A stretch of DNA of 64,000 nucleotides from Derxia gummosa DSM 723. Its GTDB lineage: Bacteria > Pseudomonadota > Gammaproteobacteria > Burkholderiales > Burkholderiaceae_E. The translations under genes and the position numbers were made by a program. Within the stretch, counting starts at the first letter, position 1. Each line of letters opens with the position of its first letter. Below are positions 1-8,949 of the stretch, piece after piece. Where the stretch lies: contig NZ_AXWS01000007.1 of the NCBI RefSeq assembly GCF_000482785.1, positions 62,001 through 126,000 of the forward strand. The letters are read 5' to 3'. Below the pieces are notes generated by a model, which saw only the letters and a list, made by a program, of their open reading frames with translations, did not search any database and was not told the origin of the DNA.

Positions 1-1367
1 GCGCCGTTGCCGACCGCGATCGCGCCACCCCCGGCATCGGCGGTTGCGCCGGCAGCGCCATTGTCGGCCGGTGCCTCGGCCGTCGACGCCGGCGCATCGG
101 CACCGAAGCGCATCGGCACCTCGCCCAGCGCCGCCGCGCGCACCACCTTGTGGATGAACTCCAGCTTGGCGACCACGGCCGGCGGCATCTGGAATGGATA
201 GCCGTCATGCAGGCCGAGGCTGCGCGTCATCGCGTTGATGAATTGGGATACCGGCAGCCAGCGCTCGACGAGGGCCGGGCCGACGGCGGCGTCGTTCACG
301 CCGGGCGCCTGGGCGATGACGGGTGACGCGCCGGGTGTGACGGTTTCGAGCTTAAGGCCCCAGGCGGCGGCGGTTTCAAGGCCGTCCATGAAGTGCAGGT
401 AGTGGGCCCAGCATTCGGCCCAGTCTTCCCACGGGTGGGCAGTGGCGTAGCTGCTGACGAAGCGCGTACTCCAGTCGGCCGGTGGGCCTTCGTTGTAATG
501 GTGCTGGAGCGCCTCGCCGTAGTCGGCGCGGTCGTCGCCGAAGAGAGCGCGGCATTCCTCCAGCCAGGGCGAGCCATCGATGAGCCGGTCCCAGTAGTAA
601 TGGCCGGACTCGTGGCGGAAATGGCCGACCAGCGTGCGGTAGGGCTCGTGCATCGAGGTGCGCATGGCCTCGCGGTGGGCGTCGTCCGCCTCGGCGATGT
701 TGAGGGTGATGAGTCCGTGGTCATGGCCGGTCAGCACGCGCTGGGCGGGATCGACCTGCTCCAGGAAGTGGAAGGACAGGCCATGTTCCGGATCCTCGGT
801 CTTCGGCGGAAAGGGCAGGCCAAGGCAGAGCAGCGTGTAGAGCAGCCGGCGCTTGGCCTGCTCCAGCGCGAACCAGTAGCGGCGGTTGTCGTCCTTGCCG
901 AGCGCGGGAATGACATGCGTGGTGCGGCAGCTGCGGCACAGCGGATTGGGGTCGTCGGCCGCGACCATCCAGTTGCAGACGTTCTCGTTGACGTAGTTGG
1001 CGCAGGGGCGCAGCGCCGGGCCGTCGCTGCCGACGCGGCTCCAGACTGGCGGGAGGGCGGCACCGGGTGCCGAAGCCGTCTCATCCTCCGTTGCCGGGAC
1101 GGGTGCCGCGGTGGCGGGGGACGGATGCGCGCCCGTCGCGGTGCTGGCCGGGTCGGACTGGCCCGGCAGGCCAGCGGCCGAAGGTGGAACCGTCGCGGGC
1201 GCACTGTCGGCGGCGACCGCCTCGATGGCCGGCGCGGCCGGGGGCAGGTCGAAGGCGATCATCGCCATCTCGTCCGGCGCGAAGCCGAGCGCATGGCCGC
1301 AGGCGCCGCACAGGACGTTCTCGAAGAACACGCGTTGGCCGCAGTGGCCGCAGGTCAGCAATCTCAT
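1..1367 (-). CDS. Putative zinc-binding metallopeptidase with N-terminal zinc ribbon (3' end missing)
   Basis: The gene runs off the left edge, so the C-terminus is missing; about 455 residues are visible. The start at 1367 gives MRLLTCGHCGQRVFFENVLC, with two CxxC pairs of a zinc ribbon, and a second Cys-rich patch (CANYVNENVCNW, then CRSCR) follows an Ala/Pro-rich linker. The C-terminal half has the zinc protease motif HESGHYYWDRL. This order of zinc ribbon then HExxH domain matches the family called putative zinc-binding metallopeptidase (zinc-ribbon_6 plus Peptidase_Mx). No signal peptide is seen, so it should be cytoplasmic. The substrate is unknown for the family. The visible C-terminal tail is Ala/Gly-rich and poorly conserved in appearance. 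It lies 144 bp from the divergent-side DUF4136 gene and on the same strand. Confidence 0.82.
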   Translation of the reverse strand, partial: MRLLTCGHCGQRVFFENVLCGACGHALGFAPDEMAMIAFDLPPAAPAIEAVAADSAPATVPPSAAGLPGQSDPASTATGAHPSPATAAPVPATEDETASAPGAALPPVWSRVGSDGPALRPCANYVNENVCNWMVAADDPNPLCRSCRTTHVIPALGKDDNRRYWFALEQAKRRLLYTLLCLGLPFPPKTEDPEHGLSFHFLEQVDPAQRVLTGHDHGLITLNIAEADDAHREAMRTSMHEPYRTLVGHFRHESGHYYWDRLIDGSPWLEECRALFGDDRADYGEALQHHYNEGPPADWSTRFVSSYATAHPWEDWAECWAHYLHFMDGLETAAAWGLKLETVTPGASPVIAQAPGVNDAAVGPALVERWLPVSQFINAMTRSLGLHDGYPFQMPPAVVAKLEFIHKVVRAAALGEVPMRFGADAPASTAEAPADNGAAGATADAGGGAIAVGNG

Positions 1368-1511
1368 TCGCCCTTCCCTCTCCGTTGCCCGGCGCCGGCT
1401 GGCGGCGCAACCGGGCAATGGTGGAGCGGGGGCGAGCACGATCGGGCCGGCGCGATGCCAGCCCGGCTGTAGGACTGGCCGAGTCGCGGGAGTCAGTCCC
1501 GCGCCGGGCAG

Positions 1512-2282
1512 TCAGCGCGCGGGCGTGGCCGGCGCCGTCGCGGGCGACACCGGCGCCGGTGTCCGGGAGGGTTCGGTGCCGGCACCGCCGGCCGGCGCGC
1601 CCGATCCCGGCGGCAGGCTTGCGGGCTGCGCGTCCATCGGCATTTCAACCGTCCGTGTCCGCCCGCTCACGCCCGGGAAGTCGTCGAACAGCGCGCGCGC
1701 CAGATAGGGCGCGACCACGCTGAACTGCTCGGTGCGGCCATCGCTCACGGCGCGACCTTCCCACACCTTGGCGCCGGCCTCTCGGATGTTGAGCTGCATC
1801 TCGCGCCGCCACAGCGTCTGCCTCACCTCGCGCGTGATCGGCCCGCCCCAATAGCCGCCCCAGCCCCAGGGCCGCCAGCCGTACACCGGCTGGCCGAAGC
1901 GCGAATAGCCGACGAAGCCCCAGCTCTGCATGGGCGGGTCGGGCCAGTCGGTCACGAGCGTGCTCGTCTCCTGCTTCTTCACCGACCAGTCGAGCGACAC
2001 GGTGAAGCGCGCCGGCCTGCCGTCGGCCGCCGGCCGCAGCGCGAAGCGGTCGAGCTGCTCCGCGACGAGTGCCTCATAGGCACGATGCTCGAGGCTGTCG
2101 CCCTGCCCTGGCTTGCGCTCGAAGGCGTAAGTGGCGCCGTCGGTGCCGCTCACCGGCCACTGGCTGAAGGCCGTGACCTCGGCGCGCAGACGCGGCGGCG
2201 TGGTCGCGCAGGCTCCGAGCATGAAGCTGGCAACGACGGCGATCGCAAAGGCAAGCAGACGGGAAACGGACAGCTGGGTCAT
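1512..2282 (-). CDS. DUF4136-type outer-membrane lipoprotein
   Basis: The 256-residue product starts MTQLSVSRLL and has a lipoprotein signal peptide ending in the lipobox LGAC, with Cys25 as the predicted lipidated residue. The mature part resembles DUF4136 lipoproteins: a beta-rich domain with an aromatic and Gly-rich stretch (YSRFGQPVYGWRPWGWGGYW) and the late motif that ends in RALFDDFPG. The role of this family is not known; it is thought to be an envelope protein. A longer frame opens at 2297, but the ATG at 2282 has a GGGGGT ribosome site about nine bases upstream and gives a normal signal peptide, so it is preferred. The C-terminus is a Pro/Ala/Gly-rich tail of about 40 residues. It is divergent from pepN across 159 bp. 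Confidence 0.8.
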   Translation of the reverse strand: MTQLSVSRLLAFAIAVVASFMLGACATTPPRLRAEVTAFSQWPVSGTDGATYAFERKPGQGDSLEHRAYEALVAEQLDRFALRPAADGRPARFTVSLDWSVKKQETSTLVTDWPDPPMQSWGFVGYSRFGQPVYGWRPWGWGGYWGGPITREVRQTLWRREMQLNIREAGAKVWEGRAVSDGRTEQFSVVAPYLARALFDDFPGVSGRTRTVEMPMDAQPASLPPGSGAPAGGAGTEPSRTPAPVSPATAPATPAR

Positions 2283-2363
2283 GGTCTGAACCCCCACATG
2301 GGGCTGGCGTGAAACTCGCGTTTCCGACTATGCCAGACGCCCCGGGGGCCAAAAGTCGCCGAC

Positions 2364-2369
2364 TAGAAT
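2364..2369 (+). promoter_or_regulatory. Possible -10 box of pepN
   Basis: TAGAAT matches five of six bases of the sigma-70 -10 consensus and lies 73 bp upstream of the pepN start in an otherwise very GC-rich spacer. No convincing -35 hexamer is seen at the usual spacing. Confidence 0.35.
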
Positions 2370-2441
2370 CCCCGGTTTCCAAACCTTTCCCGTCACCGGC
2401 GCCCCCGCCGCGCACCGTGACGGTGAAATTCGCGAGCCTTC

Positions 2442-5147
2442 ATGCGCACCGACCAGCCCGTCACGATCCGCCGCCTCGACTACCAAGTTCCCGCCTATCT
2501 CGTTGACACCGTCGAACTCGACATCGCCCTCGATTCCGAGCGCACGATCGTCGAGGCCAAGCTGGGCATCCGCCGCAATCCCGCCTCGACCGCGCCGCGC
2601 ATGCTCGTGCTCGACGGCGAGGCGCTCGAATTCATCTTGGCCACGCTCGACGGCCAGCCCGTCACGCCGGTCATCGCCGACAACCGCTTCACCCTCGCCG
2701 ACGTGCCCGACAGCTTCACGCTCGTCACCGTCAGCGCCAACAAGCCGAGCGCCAACACCACGCTGTCGGGCCTGTTCATGTCGAAGAACGGCTTCTTCAC
2801 GCAATGCGAGGCCGAAGGCTTCCGCCGCATCACCTACTTTCCGGACCGGCCCGACGTCATGGCGCGCTACCGCGTGCGCCTGAGCGCCGACAAGGCCCGC
2901 TATCCGGTGCTGCTCGGCAACGGCAACCTGCTGGAACAGGGCGAGCTGCCGGGCGGGCGCCATTACGCGGTGTGGGACGATCCCTTCCTCAAGCCGAGCT
3001 ACCTGTTCGCGCTGGTCGCGGCCGACCTCGTGTGCGAGGAGCAGACCATCACCACCAACACCGGCCGCACGGCGCTGTTGCAGGTGTGGGTGGAGAACGG
3101 CGATCTCGACAAGACCCATCACGCGATGGAATCGCTCATCAACAGCATCCGCTGGGACGAGCAGCGCTTCGGCCTGGAGCTGGACCTCGACCGCTTCATG
3201 ATCGTGGCGGTGTCCGACTTCAACATGGGCGCGATGGAGAACAAGGGGTTGAACATCTTCAACACCAAGTTCGTGCTGGCCAATCCGCAGGTCGCCACCG
3301 ACATCGACTTCGCGAATGTGGAATCGGTCGTCGGCCACGAGTACTTCCACAACTGGACCGGCAACCGCGTGACCTGCCGCGACTGGTTCCAGCTGTCGCT
3401 CAAGGAAGGCCTCACGGTCTTCCGCGACCAGGAATTCTCGATGGACATGATCGCGGCGGCGGCGCCCAACGCGGCCGTCGCCGCCTCGGGCAAGGCCGTC
3501 AAGCGCATCGACGATGTGCGCACGCTGCGCGCCGCGCAGTTCCCGGAAGACGCCGGCCCGATGTCGCACCCGATCCGGCCCGACGAGTACCAGGAGATCA
3601 ACAACTTCTACACGGCCACCGTGTACGAGAAGGGCTCCGAGATCATCCGCATGCAGCAGACCATCCTCGGGCGCGACGGCTTCCGGCGCGGGATGGACGA
3701 GTACTTCCGCCGCCATGACGGCCAGGCCGTCACCTGCGACGACTTCGTCGCGGCGATGGAAGCGGCCAATGCGCATCTGGGCGAGACGGCCGACTTGAGC
3801 CTGTTCCGCCGCTGGTACTCGCAGTCGGGCACGCCGGTGCTGAGCGCCGAGCGCGAATGGGACGGCAACACCGGCCGCCTCACCATCACCTTGAGCCAGC
3901 ACACCGCGCCCTCGGTGAGCCAGCCGGTCAAGCTGCCGCTGCACATTCCGGTGGTGATCGGCCTGCTCGGCGCCGACGGTGCCGACCTGCCACTGCGCCT
4001 CGACGGCGAAAGCGGCCCGGCGCCGACCGAGCGCGTGTTGCACCTCAAGGAGGCGAAGCAGAGCTTCACCTTCACCGGCCTGCCCGCGGGCGAGGCCATG
4101 CCCGTGCCCTCGCTGCTGCGCGGCTTCTCGGCGCCGGTGGTGCTCGACCACGACCTGCGCGTGGAAGAACTCGCCTTCCTCATGGCGCATGACAGCGACG
4201 CCTTCAACCGCTGGGAAGCCGGCCAGCAGCTGATGCTGTCGGTCATCCACGCCCGCCTGCGCGGCGAGGACGCCGGCCTGCAAACCTCGGCGCTGGTCGA
4301 GGCGATGCACCGCACGCTCGAAGCCGACCTCGACCCGGCCTTCGTCGAAGTGGCGCTCACCCTGCCCGACGAGGCCTACATCGCCGAGACGCTCGACGTG
4401 GTGGACGCGCCCGCCATCGCCCGCGTGCGCGACGAGCTCAAGCGCCAGGTCGCCACCGGCCTCGAAGACTCGCTGCGCGCCCGCTACACCGCGCTCGGCG
4501 TGGCGCTCGCGGCCGCCGGCGAGTACCGGCCCGATCCGGCCAGCGCCGGCCGGCGCGGCCTGCGCAACCTCTGCCTGCGCTACCTCACCGAGATCGAAGG
4601 CGACGGCCTCCAGCTCGCGCGCGAGCAGTACGCGGCCGCCACCAACATGACCGACCGCTTCGCCGCGCTCACCGCCCTTGCCCACGCCGGCGCGGCGACG
4701 GCCGAGCTGGCCGACTTCTTCCAGCGCTACGAGAACGAGGCGCTGGTGCTCGACAAGTGGTTCACGCTGCAATCGACCGCCGCCCGCGTGCCTGACGGCA
4801 GCAGCCAGCCCTTCGTGCTGCATGTGCTGGGGCTGCTCAAGCATGCCGCGTTCAACCTGCGCAATCCGAACCGCGCGCGCTCGGTCATCCTCCAGTTCTG
4901 CATGAACAATCCGCGCCATTTCCACGCGGATGACGGCAGCGGCTACCAGCTCTGGGCCGAATACGTGCTGCGGCTCGACAGCCTCAACCCGCAGATCGCG
5001 GCGCGGCTCGCGCGCTCGATGGACCGCTGGCGCCGTCACACGCCCGAGCGCCAGGCCCGCATGCGCGAGGCGCTCCAGCGCGTCGCCGACAAGCCCGAGC
5101 TGTCGCCCGACGTGCGCGAGATCGTCGGCAAGGCGCTCGGCGCCTGA
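2442..5147 (+). CDS. pepN: Aminopeptidase N (M1 family)
   Basis: Full-length 901-residue cytoplasmic M1 aminopeptidase that removes N-terminal residues from peptides. The exopeptidase motif GAMEN is at residues 263-267. The zinc site is HEYFH at 299-303, followed by the third ligand Glu322 in LKEGLTVFRDQEF. The N-terminal beta domain, catalytic domain, Ig-like domain and large helical C-terminal domain (DUF3458 region, from about residue 450) are all present, and the length matches gammaproteobacterial and betaproteobacterial PepN of about 870-900 residues. It is a single gene with its own spacer upstream and two hairpins downstream that separate it from the convergent chemoreceptor gene. Confidence 0.97.
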   Translation: MRTDQPVTIRRLDYQVPAYLVDTVELDIALDSERTIVEAKLGIRRNPASTAPRMLVLDGEALEFILATLDGQPVTPVIADNRFTLADVPDSFTLVTVSANKPSANTTLSGLFMSKNGFFTQCEAEGFRRITYFPDRPDVMARYRVRLSADKARYPVLLGNGNLLEQGELPGGRHYAVWDDPFLKPSYLFALVAADLVCEEQTITTNTGRTALLQVWVENGDLDKTHHAMESLINSIRWDEQRFGLELDLDRFMIVAVSDFNMGAMENKGLNIFNTKFVLANPQVATDIDFANVESVVGHEYFHNWTGNRVTCRDWFQLSLKEGLTVFRDQEFSMDMIAAAAPNAAVAASGKAVKRIDDVRTLRAAQFPEDAGPMSHPIRPDEYQEINNFYTATVYEKGSEIIRMQQTILGRDGFRRGMDEYFRRHDGQAVTCDDFVAAMEAANAHLGETADLSLFRRWYSQSGTPVLSAEREWDGNTGRLTITLSQHTAPSVSQPVKLPLHIPVVIGLLGADGADLPLRLDGESGPAPTERVLHLKEAKQSFTFTGLPAGEAMPVPSLLRGFSAPVVLDHDLRVEELAFLMAHDSDAFNRWEAGQQLMLSVIHARLRGEDAGLQTSALVEAMHRTLEADLDPAFVEVALTLPDEAYIAETLDVVDAPAIARVRDELKRQVATGLEDSLRARYTALGVALAAAGEYRPDPASAGRRGLRNLCLRYLTEIEGDGLQLAREQYAAATNMTDRFAALTALAHAGAATAELADFFQRYENEALVLDKWFTLQSTAARVPDGSSQPFVLHVLGLLKHAAFNLRNPNRARSVILQFCMNNPRHFHADDGSGYQLWAEYVLRLDSLNPQIAARLARSMDRWRRHTPERQARMREALQRVADKPELSPDVREIVGKALGA

Positions 5148-5157
5148 CGCCGGACGC

Positions 5158-5187
5158 GGCGCAGCTGCAAGCCTTTGCAGCTGCGCC
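5158..5187. terminator. Perfect hairpin with CTGCAA/TTGCAG core after pepN
   Basis: Arms 5158-5170 and 5175-5187 are perfectly complementary over 13 bp with a 4-base loop. There is no T tract. The 16-base core (5165-5180) is the exact reverse complement of the core of the hairpin at 44433-44460, and the hairpin at 48684-48713 shares the same two hexamers. Confidence 0.6.
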
Positions 5188-5200
5188 GACGCAGCAATGA

Positions 5201-5236
5201 AAACGGCCCGCGCGGCGCAATGCCGGCGGGCCGTTC
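5201..5236. terminator. Bidirectional Rho-independent terminator between pepN and mcp
   Basis: Arms ACGGCCCGC (5203-5211) and GCGGGCCGT (5226-5234) enclose a second small GC palindrome. TTC-rich sequence follows on the plus strand, and the A run before the stem gives a T run on the minus strand, so it can serve both convergent genes. Confidence 0.6.
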
Positions 5237-5331
5237 TTCATGCATGACGCGCGTGTCGTGCGCCAATGAGGGCTGCGTAGATGAGCGACACGGGCCTGTC
5301 TTTCAAGCCCACCGCCGCGCGGCCATGCGCC

Positions 5332-6456
5332 TCAGGCGATGCGGAAGCCGCTCACTGCCTCCTGCAGGCGGCCGGCCTGGTCGCGCAGGGATTCGGCGGC
5401 GGCGGCGGCCTGCTCGACCAGCGCCGCGTTCTGCTGCGTCGTGCCATCCATCTGCTCGATGGCCGAATTGACCTGCTCGATGCCCAGGCGCTGCTCTTCG
5501 CTCGCGGCCGAGATCTCGGCCATGATGTCCGTCACCTGCTTCACGCTCGTGAGGATCTCGTCCATCGTCGAGCCGGCCTCGCCCACGAGCTTCGCGCCCA
5601 CGTCAGCCTTGTCCACCGAGTTGCCGATGAGCTGCTTGATCTCCTTGGCCGCCTCGGCGCTGCGCTGGGCCAGCGAGCGGACCTCGCTCGCCACCACCGC
5701 GAACCCCCGGCCCTGCTCGCCCGCGCGCGCGGCTTCCACCGCCGCGTTCAGCGCGAGGATGTTGGTCTGGAACGCGATGCCGTCGATGACCGAGATGATG
5801 TCCACCGCCTTGCGGGCGCTTGCATTGATGTCGCCCATGGTGGCGACCACCTCGCCCATCACCGAGCCGCCGCGTGTCGCGACGTCGCTGGCCCGCATCA
5901 CGAGCTGGTTGGCCTGGCGGGCGTTGTCGGCGTTCTGGCGCACGGTGGCGGTCAGTTCCTCCATCGACGCGGCAGTCTGCTCCAGGCTGCTGGCCTGGCT
6001 TTCGGTCCGCGCGCTGAGATCGGCATTGCCCGACGCGATCTCGCCCGAGGCATGAGTGACGGTCTCGGACGCGCCGCGCACCGATTGCATCGTCGCGGCG
6101 AGCTTCTTGCGCATCTGGTTGAGTTCGTGATTGAGCCAGGCGATTTCATCACGGCCCTCGGAGCTGATGCGCGTCACGAGATCACCCGACGCGATGCGCT
6201 GGACCGAGTCCACCAGCTGCTCGACCGGCTGGCGGATCGACTGCCGCAGCACCCAGCCGATCCAGCCACCGAAGACGACCGACAGCACGGTGGTCATGAG
6301 GATGAAGCCGGCCGCCGATTCGGCGGCCTTGGCATCGCCACCCGACATCTGCGCCCGCAGCGCCAGTTCGCCGACCACGCTGTTCACGATGATCAGCAGC
6401 ACGAGTATCGAGACGCCGGCGGTGATGCGGGTCGTCAGGCGCAGGTTCTTGAGCAT
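5332..6456 (-). CDS. Methyl-accepting chemotaxis protein with minimal periplasmic loop
   Basis: 374-residue chemoreceptor. Start at 6456 ([14 protein letters not shown]) is chosen over an upstream in-frame ATG because it has a GGAGAAAG ribosome site and puts the first membrane helix (about residues 10-28) at the N-terminus. The second helix is at about 49-68, so the periplasmic loop is only about 20 residues and no ligand-binding domain exists. HAMP-like sequence follows, then the cytoplasmic coiled coil with the conserved hairpin tip (core [20 protein letters not shown]). It should join CheA/CheW arrays; what it senses must be internal, membrane-borne or delivered by a partner. It ends next to the convergent pepN. 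No chemotaxis operon is in the window. Confidence 0.93.
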   Translation of the reverse strand: MLKNLRLTTRITAGVSILVLLIIVNSVVGELALRAQMSGGDAKAAESAAGFILMTTVLSVVFGGWIGWVLRQSIRQPVEQLVDSVQRIASGDLVTRISSEGRDEIAWLNHELNQMRKKLAATMQSVRGASETVTHASGEIASGNADLSARTESQASSLEQTAASMEELTATVRQNADNARQANQLVMRASDVATRGGSVMGEVVATMGDINASARKAVDIISVIDGIAFQTNILALNAAVEAARAGEQGRGFAVVASEVRSLAQRSAEAAKEIKQLIGNSVDKADVGAKLVGEAGSTMDEILTSVKQVTDIMAEISAASEEQRLGIEQVNSAIEQMDGTTQQNAALVEQAAAAAESLRDQAGRLQEAVSGFRIA

Positions 6457-6784
6457 GGAAGATGCCTTTCTCCGGGAGCCACGCAACCCACGGTCGCGCG
6501 ACGGCTTGTATGGTTGTGCGGCGGAGAGTGCTTGAGACCCGCAAGCACCGATGGCCTGAAAAGCCGTCGCAAATCCTCGGACATCCGGCGACATTCCCGC
6601 ACGCGAAGTCACGCCGCGGCGCACCGGACCGGCAGCCCGCGCGCGGCGTCTTTACACTAGCGGTTCTGCTCGCGCGTACCCGCGCGCGAGTCCGCCCCGC
6701 GCCCGCGCGCGGTGGCCGGTGTCTTTCCCGCGCCCGACCCGCGCGCGGGCCTTCCGCAGTCGCACCCACAGCCACGTCACGACA
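6457..6784. other. Divergent intergenic region, mcp / fbp
   Basis: 328 bp between divergent starts. A flagellar sigma-28 pattern was looked for upstream of the chemoreceptor and not found at correct spacing. No convincing sigma-70 pair or palindromic operator was recognised. Nothing else is assigned. Confidence 0.4.
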
Positions 6785-7777
6785 ATGACCCTTTCGCTCA
6801 AAGCCCATCTCACCGGTCACATCCGCGCCGGCAACATCGACCCCGCGCTCGCGCTCGTTCTCGAAACCGTGGCCGCCAACTGCCTGCGCATCAGCACCCT
6901 CGTGAGCAAGGGCGCGCTGGCCGCGATCATCGGCTCGGCCGGCACGGGCAACGTGCAGGGCGAGGAGCAGAAGAAGCTCGACGTCATCTCGAACGACCTG
7001 CTGCTGGGCGGCAACGCCTGGACCGGCGCGCTCGCCGGCATGGCCTCGGAAGAGCTCGACCATCCGCACGCCACCGGCTTCGACGACGCGCCCTACCTGC
7101 TGCTGTTCGATCCGCTCGACGGCTCCAGCAACATCGACGTCAACGTCAGCATCGGCACGATCTTCTCGGTGCTGCCGCACAAGACCGGCCTCAACCCGGC
7201 GCTCGACGAGGCCTATCTCATCAAGGGCCGCGACCAGGCCGCCGCCGGCTATTGCGTGTACGGCCCGCAGACCACGCTAGTGCTGAGCTTCGGCCACGGC
7301 GTCCAGGCCTTCACGCTCGACCGCGAGAACGGCGAATTCGTGCTGGTGGAGGCAGCCATGCGCATCCCGGCCGCGACCAAGGAGTACTCGATCAACGCGA
7401 GCAACCAGCGCCACTGGGAACCGCCGATGCAGCGCTACATCTCGGAGCTGCTGGCCGGCAAGGAAGGCCCGCGCGGCAAGGACTTCAACATGCGCTGGAT
7501 CGGCTCGATGGTGGCCGACGTGCATCGCGTGCTCACGCGCGGCGGCATCTTCACCTACCCGCGCGACCGTCGCGAGGCCGACAAGCCGGGCAAGCTGCGC
7601 CTCATGTACGAAGCCAACCCGATGAGCTACCTCGTCGAGCAGGCCCACGGCAAGGCGACCAACGCGCTCGAGAACATCCTCGACATCCAGCCGACCAAGC
7701 TGCATCAGCGCGTGAGCGTGGTGCTCGGCAGCGCCGAGGAAGTGGACGTGGTCACGTCCTACCACACCGCCGGCTGA
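6785..7777 (+). CDS. fbp: Class 1 fructose-1,6-bisphosphatase
   Basis: 330-residue enzyme hydrolysing fructose 1,6-bisphosphate to fructose 6-phosphate in gluconeogenesis (and in the Calvin cycle where present). The metal and substrate motif [19 protein letters not shown] begins at residue 109, and the upstream acidic pair of the metal site is at SEE (88-90). [23 protein letters not shown] near the C-terminus is the substrate-binding segment. An in-frame ATG exists 22 codons upstream (6719), but the extra residues are Arg-rich and unlike the family, so 6785 is taken as the start although its ribosome site is weak. A strong terminator lies just after the stop. Confidence 0.95.
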   Translation: MTLSLKAHLTGHIRAGNIDPALALVLETVAANCLRISTLVSKGALAAIIGSAGTGNVQGEEQKKLDVISNDLLLGGNAWTGALAGMASEELDHPHATGFDDAPYLLLFDPLDGSSNIDVNVSIGTIFSVLPHKTGLNPALDEAYLIKGRDQAAAGYCVYGPQTTLVLSFGHGVQAFTLDRENGEFVLVEAAMRIPAATKEYSINASNQRHWEPPMQRYISELLAGKEGPRGKDFNMRWIGSMVADVHRVLTRGGIFTYPRDRREADKPGKLRLMYEANPMSYLVEQAHGKATNALENILDIQPTKLHQRVSVVLGSAEEVDVVTSYHTAG

Positions 7778-7794
7778 GGACTGCGGCCATGACG

Positions 7795-7834
7795 AAGGCG
7801 CCCGTGTCGCTCCCGCGCGCGGGCGCCTTTTCAT
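7795..7834 (+). terminator. Rho-independent terminator of fbp
   Basis: Arms AAGGCGCCCG (7795-7804) and CGGGCGCCTT (7820-7829) followed by TTTC. It overlaps the first codons of a possible longer version of the next gene, which argues against that longer start. Confidence 0.75.
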
Positions 7835-7905
7835 TGCCCAAGCGCGCGACTGGCATCGACGCATCGGCCCGCCCGCCCGCGAGCGTCGGCGTGGCGACGC
7901 GCCGG

Positions 7906-8391
7906 ATGGCGGACCTCCTGGCTCGGGCCGGGCTGCCGATGCTGCTGGCTGGCCTCGGCAGCCTCGCGGGCATGATCCTGCCCTCGGCTGCCGGCGCGGC
8001 CGAGACCGCCGCCGCGAACGGTCCCTCGCTGGTCTTGCGCGGTGACCGGCCGCCGGCGCTCGCCGCCGACAACGCCCCGCCGCCCACGCGCGCCGCGCTC
8101 GACGCCACACGCCAACGCCTCGCCGAGCGCGCCTATGCCGGCATCGAGATCGACCGCGTCGTGGTCGAAGGCTTCGCCGAACGGCGCAGCCCCGAGGAAA
8201 AGCTGCGCGAGCGGCTCAACACGCCCGACCGCCCCTTCCGCTCGCTGGCCGACCGCAACGGCGGCCTGCGCGCCGACCGCGATTCCTTCGGCCTGCGCAA
8301 CGACTGCATCGCCGCGCAAGGCCCCTTCGCCTGCCGCGAAAGCGCCGCGATCGGCCGCAAGTCGAAGGAACACTGGATGGACGGGCGCTGA
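7906..8391 (+). CDS. Small exported protein of unknown function
   Basis: 161 residues. The frame is open from an ATG at 7789, but that start lies before the fbp terminator; the ATG at 7906 gives a clean signal peptide (MADLLARAGLPMLLAGLGSL, cleavage likely after AGA near residue 30). The mature protein is small, basic and helical-looking, with two cysteines 11 residues apart near the C-terminus (NDCIAAQGPFACRE) that could form a disulfide in the periplasm. I do not recognise a family. It sits alone between fbp and the next small gene, both on the same strand. Confidence 0.5.
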   Translation: MADLLARAGLPMLLAGLGSLAGMILPSAAGAAETAAANGPSLVLRGDRPPALAADNAPPPTRAALDATRQRLAERAYAGIEIDRVVVEGFAERRSPEEKLRERLNTPDRPFRSLADRNGGLRADRDSFGLRNDCIAAQGPFACRESAAIGRKSKEHWMDGR

Positions 8392-8524
8392 CGCCGGCCA
8401 GGCATGTCGCCGGGCATTCCCCCATGACTTCTGCGGGAATTGCGCGAGAATCGCGGGCTGCCCGCCGGCCACGCGCGATTGCGCCCGGCCCGGCGCCCGT
8501 CAACCGCCCAACCGTTTCGCCGTC

Positions 8525-8857
8525 ATGACCGTCACCACCGACACGCCCGTCCTGCGCCATTTCGTCACCTACACCGGCGTGAAACTGCCGCTCAAGCTGC
8601 TCGACGAAGTGCCCGAGTCGGGCCTGAGCAACCGCAACACCTTCTTCCGCGGCTGGTTCGACGCCGAGGAACGCGTGGTGAAGATCGAGAAGTCGGTGTA
8701 CGGCGAGGTGGAGCTGCGCCACAGCTACGACTACCACCCGAACGGCCGCGTCGCGAAGGCGGTGATCGAGCTGGCCGACGAACAGACCACCGTCATGACC
8801 TTCGACGAGGATGGCGGCCTGCTCAGCTCCGAAACCTCCGAAACCGACGAGGACTGA
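8525..8857 (+). CDS. Small conserved-looking protein of unknown function
   Basis: 110-residue acidic cytoplasmic protein starting MTVTTDTPVLRHF. The sequence reads like a compact beta-rich domain: a run of alternating hydrophobic and charged residues (RGWFDAEERVVKIEKSVYG, then LRHSYDYHPNGRVAKAVIEL) and a very acidic Ser/Thr tail. The repeated pattern of short strands ending in N-G or D-G turns resembles small domains of unknown function found next to housekeeping genes in betaproteobacteria. I cannot name the family with confidence. A stem-loop separates it from the convergent oxidoreductase gene. Confidence 0.6.
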   Translation: MTVTTDTPVLRHFVTYTGVKLPLKLLDEVPESGLSNRNTFFRGWFDAEERVVKIEKSVYGEVELRHSYDYHPNGRVAKAVIELADEQTTVMTFDEDGGLLSSETSETDED

Positions 8858-8864
8858 CCGGCGC

Positions 8865-8887
8865 GCCCGAAGGTCATGCCTTCGGGC
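8865..8887. terminator. Stem-loop between convergent genes
   Basis: Arms GCCCGAAGG (8865-8873) and CCTTCGGGC (8879-8887) with a 5-base loop; no T tract. It lies directly after the small unknown gene and before the end of the quinone oxidoreductase gene. Confidence 0.45.
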
Positions 8888-8949
8888 CTGGCCGACACGG
8901 CCCCGACGGCAAGGCAGGCGCGGCCACGGCAGACCGGCCCGCCGGCCGC

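Noticed and set aside
2328-5039. A 903-codon open frame on the minus strand opposite pepN
   Set aside because: pepN on the plus strand has all family motifs. The reverse frame is a byproduct of GC-rich codons (Val, Arg, His, Glu-rich) with no recognisable domain.
6457-6600. Flagellar sigma-28 promoter for the chemoreceptor
   Set aside because: TCAAG and GCCGCACA elements exist but their spacing is too short for a sigma-28 promoter.
7789-7905. Longer start for the small exported protein
   Set aside because: The extra 39 codons overlap the fbp terminator and would bury a clean signal peptide.
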